The notes beneath the pieces are model-generated. The model was not told the DNA's origin, did no database searches, and saw only the letters and a program-made list of their open reading frames with translations. Position numbers and translations under genes: made by a program. Below, in pieces: positions 56,786 to 64,000 of a stretch of DNA of 64,000 nucleotides. The number at the start of each line of letters is the position of its first letter. The stretch's first letter is position 1. This stretch comes from Nocardia cyriacigeorgica (GTDB taxonomy: Bacteria > Actinomycetota > Actinomycetes > Mycobacteriales > Mycobacteriaceae), in assembly GCF_005863245.1 (NCBI RefSeq), contig NZ_VBUT01000007.1, positions 186,001 through 250,000 of the forward strand, given 5' to 3'.

Positions 56786-57532
56786 GTGTTCACCAAGGCG
56801 TTCGAGAAAGCGGTGGTCGAGCTACTCGATACCGGATCCCGCCTGCAAGCCCCCGCGGTCGCCAAGTACGTGGCGCGGCTGCGGCGCGCGCATCCGGACG
56901 AGAGCCCGGCGCAGATCATCGAGCGGCTGGAAAAGCAGTACCTGCTCGCGGTCACCGGCAGCGGCAGCGCGGTCGGCGCGACCGCCGCGGTACCGGGCGT
57001 CGGCACGGTCGCCGCACTGGCCGCGGTCAGCGCCGAAACCACCTTCTTCATGGAGGCCTCCGCGGTGTTCACCCTCGCGGTCGCCTCGGTGCACGGCGTG
57101 CGACCGCAGGACAAGGAGCAGCGGCGGGCGCTGGTGCTCGCGGTCGTGCTCGGCGACACCGGCATGGAGATCGTGCAGAAGAGCATCGGCCATTCCGCCA
57201 AGAACTGGGGCACGGCATTCGCGACCCGCATCCCGGGGCTATCCGGCATGAACGATTCGCTGCTCAAGCGGTTCATCGTCCGGTTCATCACCAAACGCGC
57301 CGCCCTGATGGCGGGCAAGGTGCTGCCCGCGGGTATCGGCGCGGTGATCGGCGGCGCGGGCAACCGCACCCTCGGCAAGGCCACGATCAACAACGCGCGC
57401 AAGGCCTTCGGTCCCGCACCGGCCCGCTTCCCGGCCGATCAGCCGCTGATCATCGACGCCGATCCGCTCACCGCGCTGGAATCCGCGCCGATGGCCTCCG
57501 CCTACCCGCCGCCCCCGGCCGCCTCCCGGTGA
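56786..57532 (+). CDS. Unknown membrane-associated protein
   Basis: A 248-residue protein I cannot assign. It has a charged N-terminus (FEKAVVELLDTGSRLQAPAVAKYVARL), then two hydrophobic stretches (TAAVPGVGTVAALAAVSAE and MEASAVFTLAVASVHG) and a later Gly/Ala-rich one (LMAGKVLPAGIGAVIGGAGN). GTG 56786 has GAGGAGG at a spacing of eight. Its stop overlaps the start of an ABC ATPase gene (GTGA), and a permease follows, so it may be part of the same membrane system. Confidence 0.85.
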   Translation: MFTKAFEKAVVELLDTGSRLQAPAVAKYVARLRRAHPDESPAQIIERLEKQYLLAVTGSGSAVGATAAVPGVGTVAALAAVSAETTFFMEASAVFTLAVASVHGVRPQDKEQRRALVLAVVLGDTGMEIVQKSIGHSAKNWGTAFATRIPGLSGMNDSLLKRFIVRFITKRAALMAGKVLPAGIGAVIGGAGNRTLGKATINNARKAFGPAPARFPADQPLIIDADPLTALESAPMASAYPPPPAASR

Positions 57533-58524
57533 GCGCCGCACGACCGCAGGCCTTCGCCGTCCGCGGATTGACCAAGCGCTACGACCTGACCGAGGCCGTG
57601 CGCGAGGTGAGCTTCACCGTCGCGCCCGGCACCGTCGCGGCGCTGGTCGGCCCGGAAGACGCGGGCAAGACGACGGTGGTCGGCGTGCTGCTCGGGCTGC
57701 TCGAACCCACCGCCGGTGCGGTGCAGGCGGGCGGATTCGACGTCGATAACCGGCCCGACTACGCCCCCGTGGTCGGCGGCGTGCTCGACCCGCGTGGGCT
57801 CCATCCGGGCCGCACCATCCGCGATCACCTGCGGATCTACGCCGCCGCGGCCGGTCTGCCGGACCGGCGGGTGCGCGAGGTTCTGGATGTGACCGGGCTG
57901 AGCGACTTCGCGGGTACCAAACCCGACGGGCTCAGCCCAGGACGTCAGCTGCGCGCGGCGATCGCGACCGCGTTGCTACCGAATCCGCAACTGCTGGTTC
58001 TCGACGATCCGACCCTCGAACTCGACAGCGTCGAGCACGCCTGGCTGACCGACTTCCTGCGCGGCTACGCGGGTCGTGGCGGGAGCGCGCTGGTCACCGC
58101 GCGCAGCCTGGCCGCGGTGCTGCCGTTCACCGACAACATCGTCGTGCTGAGCGAGGGCTCGGTGGTGTACCAGGGCAGCCCGTCGCGGTTGCGGCGCAAC
58201 AACCCCGACCGGCTGGTGGTGGCGACGTCGTCGGCGATCGCGCTGGCAACGGCGCTGGCGGTGGCCGGATACACCGACGCCGTCATCCGCCAGGACGGCA
58301 GGCTCGCCGTCGCCGAGGCGAGCCAGGACCAGATCCTGGCGGTGGCCGGTGCGGCGGGCGTGCGCGTCGACAGCATCGTCGCCGATCTCATCCACCCCGA
58401 CCGGGTGCTGGCCTCGCTCACCGCCGCGTCCCGGCATCGGCCGGTGGTCACCGGCACCGCGGCCCCGCCGCACCCCGCTCGACCTCCGCAACCGTCTCCG
58501 ATGCCGTACGGGATTCCACGATGA
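57529..58524 (+). CDS. ABC transporter ATP-binding protein with altered motifs
   Basis: A 331-residue ABC ATPase paired with an ABC-2 permease. Walker A is GPEDAGKTT (41-49) with Lys47 kept. The signature is LSPGRQ (135-140) instead of LSGGQ, Walker B reads LLVLDDP with Asp160 where the catalytic glutamate is expected, and the H-loop reads VTARS so the histidine is missing. ATP may bind but hydrolysis should be slow. The last ~120 residues form an extra C-terminal domain. GTG 57529 overlaps the upstream stop. Confidence 0.9.
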   Translation: MSAARPQAFAVRGLTKRYDLTEAVREVSFTVAPGTVAALVGPEDAGKTTVVGVLLGLLEPTAGAVQAGGFDVDNRPDYAPVVGGVLDPRGLHPGRTIRDHLRIYAAAAGLPDRRVREVLDVTGLSDFAGTKPDGLSPGRQLRAAIATALLPNPQLLVLDDPTLELDSVEHAWLTDFLRGYAGRGGSALVTARSLAAVLPFTDNIVVLSEGSVVYQGSPSRLRRNNPDRLVVATSSAIALATALAVAGYTDAVIRQDGRLAVAEASQDQILAVAGAAGVRVDSIVADLIHPDRVLASLTAASRHRPVVTGTAAPPHPARPPQPSPMPYGIPR

Positions 58525-59303
58525 TCGACGTCCTGCCCGCGGACCTGCTGCCTGCGCTCAACTCCGAACTACGCAAGACCGCGACGCTGCGCTGGCCGCG
58601 GCTGCTCGCCGCGCTGGTGGTGGCCATTGCCGTGGTGACCAGTTCGGTCACCGCGATCCTGTCCGGCCCGGCCGACCCCGAGGGCGAACCGGCCACCGGC
58701 GCCGCCACCATCGGGCTGTACCTGGCGTTGATCGCGGTCGTGCTGGCGGTCGGCGGGTACGGCGCGGCCGCCGCCGGTGGCGAATTCCGCCACGACACCA
58801 TGGCCATCACCGCCATGTTCACGCCGGACCGCGATCGACTGGTCGGCGCCAAAATGCTCATCACGGCGGCTTTCGCGCTGGCGGCGGCGGTGGCGGTCGA
58901 GCTCGTCGCGCTCGGCTGCCTGTTCGCGTTCGGCAACGGGAAATTCGAGATCACCGCGCAATTGTTCGCGGTGCTCGGCGGCGGGCTGGTCGCGGCCGTG
59001 TGCTGGTCGGTGATCGGCACGGGCGTGGGGCTGTGGCTGCGCTCGCCCGGCACCGGCGTCGCGCTGGTGGTCGGCTGGCTGCTGGTGATCGAGCCGCTGA
59101 TCTGGCTGGTCACCACCGGTCTCGGCATCGCAGGAGTGGCGACACTGCTGCCCGGATCGTCGACGGTGAGCACCCTGATGGTCGGCTCGTTCGCCGGCGC
59201 CGACCTGCTCGCGCCGACACCGGCCGCGATCGTGGTACTGCTGCTGTGGACCATCGGCGTCGGCGGGCTCGGCTGGTGGTCGGTGCGTTCGCGCGACCTG
59301 TGA
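58521..59303 (+). CDS. ABC-2 type transporter permease
   Basis: A 260-residue integral membrane protein with about six hydrophobic segments: LLAALVVAIAVVTSSVTAI, IGLYLALIAVVLAVGGYGAA, AAFALAAAVAVELVALGCLF, LFAVLGGGLVAAVCWSVIG, GVALVVGWLLVIEPLIWLV and AAIVVLLLWTIGVGGLGWW. The GGEFRHDTMAITAMFTPDR loop is typical of ABC-2 permeases. ATG 58521 overlaps the ATPase stop (ATGA). The substrate is unknown. Confidence 0.9.
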   Translation: MIDVLPADLLPALNSELRKTATLRWPRLLAALVVAIAVVTSSVTAILSGPADPEGEPATGAATIGLYLALIAVVLAVGGYGAAAAGGEFRHDTMAITAMFTPDRDRLVGAKMLITAAFALAAAVAVELVALGCLFAFGNGKFEITAQLFAVLGGGLVAAVCWSVIGTGVGLWLRSPGTGVALVVGWLLVIEPLIWLVTTGLGIAGVATLLPGSSTVSTLMVGSFAGADLLAPTPAAIVVLLLWTIGVGGLGWWSVRSRDL

Positions 59304-59547
59304 TGCTGGCTGTTCCGCCTCTCCGGGTTTCTTGGCCAGACTTAGTCGCGACTCCCGTTGCGTTGGCGGCCGGCGGGATGGGCTGTGGTCGGCTCTTGGG
59401 CGTACCCGGTGAGTTACCCGGATCGTGCGAGATCAGGTGTTGCGTTGGCATCGGTCGACTGCTGAGCTCCCGTTGGTAGGGACGATGGGTCGGGGAACAA
59501 ATTTCCTGTCGGTGGGTGTCGTTATGGTCGATGGCACGAAGTGAGGG

Positions 59548-62500
59548 GTGGCTGACGGGGGGCTTGTTGTGGATGGATCGGCGCGGGTGAGCACAGAAGT
59601 CGTCGGGGGATCAGAGGGCGCGGGGCAGGCTCCCGGCTGGATTCGGCGGCTGTGGTGGGAGAGCACGCGGCATCGGCGGACCGTTCTCGGGATCACGGCT
59701 GCGGTGCTGGCGGGGGCTGCTGCCGAGATCGTCGCGCCGCTGCTGACCAAACGCGCCGTCGATGCGGCGGGCATCGGCGATACCGGGGTGATCGGGACCG
59801 TTGCCGCGCTGCTGGTGTTGCTCGCCCTCGGCCGGTTCCTCGCCTCCTTCGGGCGGCGGCTGCTCGCCGGACGGCTGTCGCTGGATGTCCAGCATGCGCT
59901 GCGGGTGAACCTGCTCGGCTCACTGCAACGGCTCGACGGTGCGGGGCAGGACGCGATCCGGACCGGGCAGGTGGTGTCGCGGTCCATCACCGACCTGCAA
60001 TTGGTGCAGGGATTGCTGGCGATGGCGCCGCTGTCGGGGATGTCGCTGCTGCAATTCGTGCTCGCCGCGGCGGTGATGATGTGGCTGTCGCCGCTGCTGG
60101 CCACCGTGGCGCTGCTGGTGGTGCCCGCCATCGCGGTGGTGGTGTACCGGATCCGGCCCAAGCTGTACGCCGCCACCTGGTCGGCGCAGCAACGCGCGGC
60201 CGACCTCGCCCAGCACGTCGAGGAAACGGTCACCGGCGTCCGGGTGGTGAAGGGCTTCGGCCAGGAAGCGCGGATGGTCGACCGGCTGGAACGGCACGGT
60301 CGCAGGCTTTTCGCCGAACGCATGCGCGCCGCGGCCATCAACTCCCGCTTCGCGCCGACCCTGGCGGCCATCCCCCAGGCGGGCCTGGTCGGTGTGGTCG
60401 CCCTCGGCGGCGTGCTGGCCATGCGCGGCAGCATCGGCCTCGGTACTTTTCTGGCGTTCACCGCCTACGTCGCCACCATGACCACCACCGCACGCACCAT
60501 GGCCTCGGTGGTGATCATGGCCCAGCTGACCAGGGCCGCCGCCGAACGGGTCTACCAGGTCATCGACGCCGCACCCACCGTCGCCGATCCGGAGCACCCG
60601 CGGGACCTGCCCGACGGTCCGCTCGGCGTCGAGATCGACGCGGTCACCTTCGGGTTCGACCCGGACCGGCCGGTACTGCGCGACCTCGAGCTCACCGTCC
60701 GGCCGGGCGAAACAGTGGCGATCATCGGGCCCGCCGGCTCCGGCAAGACCACCCTGTCGCTGCTGCTGCCCCGCTTCTACGCACCGGACTCCGGCGCGAT
60801 CCGGTTGTTCTCCGCACCGGACACGGCAGCGTCCGAAGCCGTGATCGACGCCGGCGCTCCCGTCCTGGACCACGTGCCGACGGCGAAGGGCGCCGACCGC
60901 CACACCGGACCGCCCACGCCGACCGGCCATCCCGCGCGGGCGGGCACCGGCCGCGAGGGGCCCACCGCCCTCGCCCACCAGCGCGGTGACGGCCGAAGCG
61001 ACCGCCCGACAGCTGGATCGACGACCGGCGCGTCGGGCCGCATCCGCCCGGCCGATCTGCCACCGGGCAACCGTGTCGACATCGCCCAGCTCAGGGCAAG
61101 TGACCTGCGCGCTGCTATCGGTGTGGTCTTCGACGACCCGTTCCTGTTCTCCGACACGATCGCCGCGAACATCGCCCTGGGTAGCCCCGAGGCCACCGAC
61201 GCCGAGATCCGGCACGCGGCGAAAATGGCCGCGGCCGACGAATTCATCGGCGAACTGCCCGACGGCTACGACACCGTGGTGGGCGAACGCGGGCTCACCC
61301 TGTCCGGCGGGCAGCGCCAGCGCATCGCCCTGGCGCGGGCACTGCTGGCCCGCCCGCGCATCCTGGTCCTCGACGACGCCACCTCCGCCGTCGACGCCGT
61401 CACCGAGGCGGCCATCTTCGACGCACTGCCCGATCGCGGCGAGCGCACCACGATCATCCTGGCGCACCGCGAATCGACCCTCGCACACGCCGACCGGGTG
61501 ATCCGGCTACCCGCCCCGGCCCACGCCCTGCCGGTCGCCGAGCCGCTGATTCCGGAACCGCCCCGCCGGACGCCGCGCGGCGCGGGCCGGGCCGCGGCCG
61601 CCGACCTGAGCGAGACGCCGGAACTGCGGCGGACCATCGAACGGCTGCCACCGGCCACCGAAGAACCCCGGCTGGACGCCGAACGCCTACGGCAACCCGA
61701 TCCAGGTTTCCGGCTGATCCGATTGTTGTGGCCGGTGCGCGCCCTGGTGCTGACGGTCATGATCTTGCTGGCGGTGGAGGCGCTGATCGGGATCGGATTC
61801 CCGCCGATCGTCCGCTACGCCATCGACGCCGGTGTCGGCGGCGACGATATGAGCGCGCTGGCGCGCGCGGCGCTCCTCGGAACGGTGCTGGTGCTGGCGG
61901 GCTGGATCGTGGCCTCAGCGACCACCATCCTCACCGCCCGCACCGGTGAGCGCGTGCTCTACGGGCTACGGGTGCGCAGCTACGCCCACCTCCAGCGGCT
62001 GGGCCTGGACTACTACGAGCGAGAACTGTCCGGCCGGATCATGACCCGGATGACCACGGACGTGGACGCCCTGTCGACTTTCCTGCAAACCGGCGTCTCG
62101 ACCGCGCTGGTGAGCGCGCTCTCGCTGGTGGCCATCGCGGTGGCACTGCTGGTCATCGACACCTCGCTGGCGCTGGTGGTGCTGCTCGGCGTGCTACCGC
62201 CACTGGTGATCGCGACGGTGATCTTCCGGCGGGTCTCCTCCGCGGCCTACACCATCTCGCGCGAACACGTCTCCACCGTCAACGCCGACTTCCAAGAGAA
62301 CATCAGCGGGCTGCGCGCGGTGCAGGCCTACCGGCACGAACCGCTCGCGGCGCGGCGCTTCGCCGAATACTCCGAGCGCTACCGGCACAGCCGGATGCGC
62401 GCCCAGCGGGCGATCGCGCTGTACTTCGCGTTCATCTCGGCCTGGTCGGACCTGGCGCTGGCCATGGTGGTGTTCGTCGGCGCCCGCGAAATCGCCGGCG

Positions 62501-63501
62501 GCACCACCAGCGCGGGCACCCTCGTCGCGTTCGTGCTCTACCTGGAACTGCTGTTCGGGCCGGTGCAGCACCTGTCCCAGGTCTTCGACGGATATCAGCA
62601 GGCCAAGGTGGGTCTGCGCCGGATCGGCGCGCTGCTGCGCACCGAATCCTCCATCGCCCCAGACTCCCCCGATGCCGTACCCATCACCGACCGGCTCGAC
62701 GGCGCCGTCCGCCTGGACCGGGTGCGCTTCGGCTACCCGGGCACGGACAACCTCGCCCTCGACGATGTCTGCCTCGACATCCCGGCCGGCTCCACACTGG
62801 CGCTGGTCGGCGCCACCGGCGCCGGCAAATCGACCATCGTCAAACTGCTGGCCCGCCTCTACGACCTACCGGCCGACGGCGCGGGGTCGGTCCGCGTCGA
62901 CGAGGTCGACCTGCGCGACTACCGGCTCGCCGACTACCGAGCCCGCCTCGGCATCGTCCCGCAAGAACCTCACCTGTTCACCGGCGACGTCGCCAGCAAC
63001 ATTGCATTCGGGAAACCATCGGCGACCGCCCAACAGATCGCCGATGCCGCCGCGGCGGTGGGCGCGACCGCGATGATCGACTCACTCCCGCTCGGCATGG
63101 CCCAGCCGGTGGGAGAACGCGGCCGCGGCCTGTCGGCCGGACAGCGGCAGCTGATCGCGCTCGCCCGCGCCGAACTGGTCGACCCCGACCTCCTGCTACT
63201 GGACGAGGCGACGGCCACCCTCGACCCCGATGCCGAGCAATCAGTGCTGGTAGCGACGAAATCGCTGGCTCGCGACCGAACCACGGTGGTGGTCGCGCAC
63301 CGGCTGGCGACGGCCGCACGCGCCGATCGGATCGCCGTCGTCGACCACGGCAGGATCGTGGAAATCGGCGCGCACGAGGAATTGCTGGCCGCGGATGGGG
63401 CGTATGCCCGACTCTGGGCAGCGGCCGGAGAACGGGAGGGAATATTCTCAGCGGAAGACAGGTCGTCACCATCGAGGAGCGGCCTGTCCGCCGGTCGGTA
63501 G
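59548..63501 (+). CDS. Fused ABC exporter (TMD-NBD-TMD-NBD), Rv0194-like
   Basis: A 1317-residue protein with two exporter halves in one chain, like Rv0194 of M. tuberculosis, a multidrug-type exporter. Half 1: six-helix TMD (about 40-330), NBD with Walker A GPAGSGKTT, LSGGQRQR and Walker B ILVLDDATSAVDA (Asp for Glu, so a degenerate site). Half 2: TMD (about 715-1020), NBD with GATGAGKST, LSAGQRQL and LLLLDEATATLDP (canonical). NBD1 carries an insertion of about 85 Pro/Gly/Thr-rich residues (about 422-507) before IAQLRASDLRAAIG, and its Q-loop reads VVFDDPFLF. The start is uncertain: GTG 59548, 59569 or 59587. It follows the ABC-2 genes by 244 bp. Confidence 0.92.
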   Translation: MADGGLVVDGSARVSTEVVGGSEGAGQAPGWIRRLWWESTRHRRTVLGITAAVLAGAAAEIVAPLLTKRAVDAAGIGDTGVIGTVAALLVLLALGRFLASFGRRLLAGRLSLDVQHALRVNLLGSLQRLDGAGQDAIRTGQVVSRSITDLQLVQGLLAMAPLSGMSLLQFVLAAAVMMWLSPLLATVALLVVPAIAVVVYRIRPKLYAATWSAQQRAADLAQHVEETVTGVRVVKGFGQEARMVDRLERHGRRLFAERMRAAAINSRFAPTLAAIPQAGLVGVVALGGVLAMRGSIGLGTFLAFTAYVATMTTTARTMASVVIMAQLTRAAAERVYQVIDAAPTVADPEHPRDLPDGPLGVEIDAVTFGFDPDRPVLRDLELTVRPGETVAIIGPAGSGKTTLSLLLPRFYAPDSGAIRLFSAPDTAASEAVIDAGAPVLDHVPTAKGADRHTGPPTPTGHPARAGTGREGPTALAHQRGDGRSDRPTAGSTTGASGRIRPADLPPGNRVDIAQLRASDLRAAIGVVFDDPFLFSDTIAANIALGSPEATDAEIRHAAKMAAADEFIGELPDGYDTVVGERGLTLSGGQRQRIALARALLARPRILVLDDATSAVDAVTEAAIFDALPDRGERTTIILAHRESTLAHADRVIRLPAPAHALPVAEPLIPEPPRRTPRGAGRAAAADLSETPELRRTIERLPPATEEPRLDAERLRQPDPGFRLIRLLWPVRALVLTVMILLAVEALIGIGFPPIVRYAIDAGVGGDDMSALARAALLGTVLVLAGWIVASATTILTARTGERVLYGLRVRSYAHLQRLGLDYYERELSGRIMTRMTTDVDALSTFLQTGVSTALVSALSLVAIAVALLVIDTSLALVVLLGVLPPLVIATVIFRRVSSAAYTISREHVSTVNADFQENISGLRAVQAYRHEPLAARRFAEYSERYRHSRMRAQRAIALYFAFISAWSDLALAMVVFVGAREIAGGTTSAGTLVAFVLYLELLFGPVQHLSQVFDGYQQAKVGLRRIGALLRTESSIAPDSPDAVPITDRLDGAVRLDRVRFGYPGTDNLALDDVCLDIPAGSTLALVGATGAGKSTIVKLLARLYDLPADGAGSVRVDEVDLRDYRLADYRARLGIVPQEPHLFTGDVASNIAFGKPSATAQQIADAAAAVGATAMIDSLPLGMAQPVGERGRGLSAGQRQLIALARAELVDPDLLLLDEATATLDPDAEQSVLVATKSLARDRTTVVVAHRLATAARADRIAVVDHGRIVEIGAHEELLAADGAYARLWAAAGEREGIFSAEDRSSPSRSGLSAGR

Positions 63502-63625
63502 CACCGCCGATTCGGGGCTGGGCCTATCCTCGACAGAGGGCGCATCGGCGCGTATCCGCCGATCCCCGTGCCGGGCACGTCACAAACGTCGCAGCGCGAA
63601 GAACGAAATGAGGCGAACACCTGCT

Positions 63626-64000
63626 GTGAGCAGCTCAACTTCCCAGTTCGGACAGAACCAGTGGCTAGTCGACGAGATGTATCAGAAGTTCAAGAACGAT
63701 CCATCATCGGTCGACGCAAGTTGGCACGAGTTCCTCGCCGATTACACCCCCGACGCGTCCGGTGAGTCTCAGGCCGGTCAGCCGACGCCAGCGCAGGCAC
63801 CCGCCCCGGCACCCGCGCAGGCAGCGACGGCCGCGCCGGTGAACTCGGCTCCGGCTCCCGCGCCAACGGCCGCCGCGCCCAAGGCTGCCGCCGCACCGCA
63901 GGCTCCGGCTCCGGCGCCGAAGCCCGCGGCCACGGCTCCGGCCGCCGCCGCGCCCGCCCCGCAGCAGGCGCGCGCCCCCAAGACCACCCCGGCGCCGACG
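63626..64000 (+). CDS. kgd: Multifunctional 2-oxoglutarate decarboxylase/dehydrogenase E1, N-terminal part
   Basis: Only the first 125 codons are in the window. The N-terminal segment FGQNQWLVDEMYQKFKNDPSSVDASWHEFLADYTPD matches Kgd/OdhA of mycolata; it is followed by the Ala/Pro-rich linker that precedes the E2-like succinyltransferase domain in these fused enzymes. Kgd works in the TCA cycle, converting 2-oxoglutarate with thiamine diphosphate. GTG 63626 gives VSSSTSQFGQ, like homologues; ATG 63608 is an in-frame alternative. Confidence 0.95.
   Translation, partial: MSSSTSQFGQNQWLVDEMYQKFKNDPSSVDASWHEFLADYTPDASGESQAGQPTPAQAPAPAPAQAATAAPVNSAPAPAPTAAAPKAAAAPQAPAPAPKPAATAPAAAAPAPQQARAPKTTPAPT

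Overview
The window is about 64 kb of very GC-rich DNA with strong G/C third-position bias, dense genes, many 4-bp GTGA/ATGA start-stop overlaps, GTG starts and several promoters placed for leaderless mRNAs. The gene content is that of a mycolic-acid actinomycete: the Rv0762c-Rv0771-type CYP51/CYP123 cluster, mycothiol-linked MscR, an Mce protein, type VII secretion substrates with an EspG-like partner, a PtpB-like phosphatase and the start of kgd. It is most likely a Nocardia or close relative. This is inferred from gene content remembered from relatives; no search was run.

Layout. 1-3 kb: two tandem serine/threonine kinases (one cut by the window edge) diverging from an AP endonuclease IV. 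3.9-7.4 kb: an alkylsulfatase-type dioxygenase, a tandem 80-bp repeat, then a CaiB-type CoA-transferase, a tiny coupled ORF and an HMG-CoA-lyase-like enzyme. 7.5-23 kb: a sterol/P450 region with an Mce protein, cyp51, a seven-gene minus-strand operon (CYP123, SDR, 3Fe-4S ferredoxin, SnoaL-like protein, unknown protein, CYP125-like P450, glutathione peroxidase), a plus-strand operon (aldehyde dehydrogenase, SDR, beta-hydroxyacid-type dehydrogenase, 24-codon ORF, CMD-like protein), an FAD dehydrogenase and a TetR regulator. Four promoters here share the element TGTCCAGACACRTGTCC, and one of them overlaps the tetR start codon. This points to one TetR-controlled sterol or lipid oxidation regulon.

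23-31 kb: a molybdopterin oxidoreductase, an AbiEi/AbiEii toxin-antitoxin pair with a large dyad at its promoter, mscR with its usual MBL-fold partner, a degenerate resolvase-like ORF, an XRE/DUF6879-type trio and a predicted 34-residue peptide. 31-46 kb: GNAT acetyltransferase, small membrane protein, lipoprotein, a two-subunit acyl-CoA dehydrogenase, secreted protein, epoxide hydrolase divergent from a WYL regulator over a palindrome, alpha/beta hydrolase, an orphan ESX-substrate/EspG-like trio, phosphoribosyltransferase, nitrilase-family hydrolase and a DEAD-box helicase.

46-64 kb: a 1339-residue TM0106-type nuclease/helicase whose nuclease and helicase motifs look degraded and which carries a 14-unit octapeptide repeat; a D-threonine-aldolase-like PLP enzyme; a TetR-like protein without a clear HTH; PtpB-like phosphatase; an acyl-CoA-synthetase-like protein that lacks its C-terminal domain; enoyl-CoA hydratase; glutathionyl-hydroquinone-reductase-like GST; a small ABC-2 system with a degenerate ATPase; a fused TMD-NBD-TMD-NBD exporter; and the first 125 codons of kgd. 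No tRNA, rRNA, CRISPR array or insertion sequence was seen.
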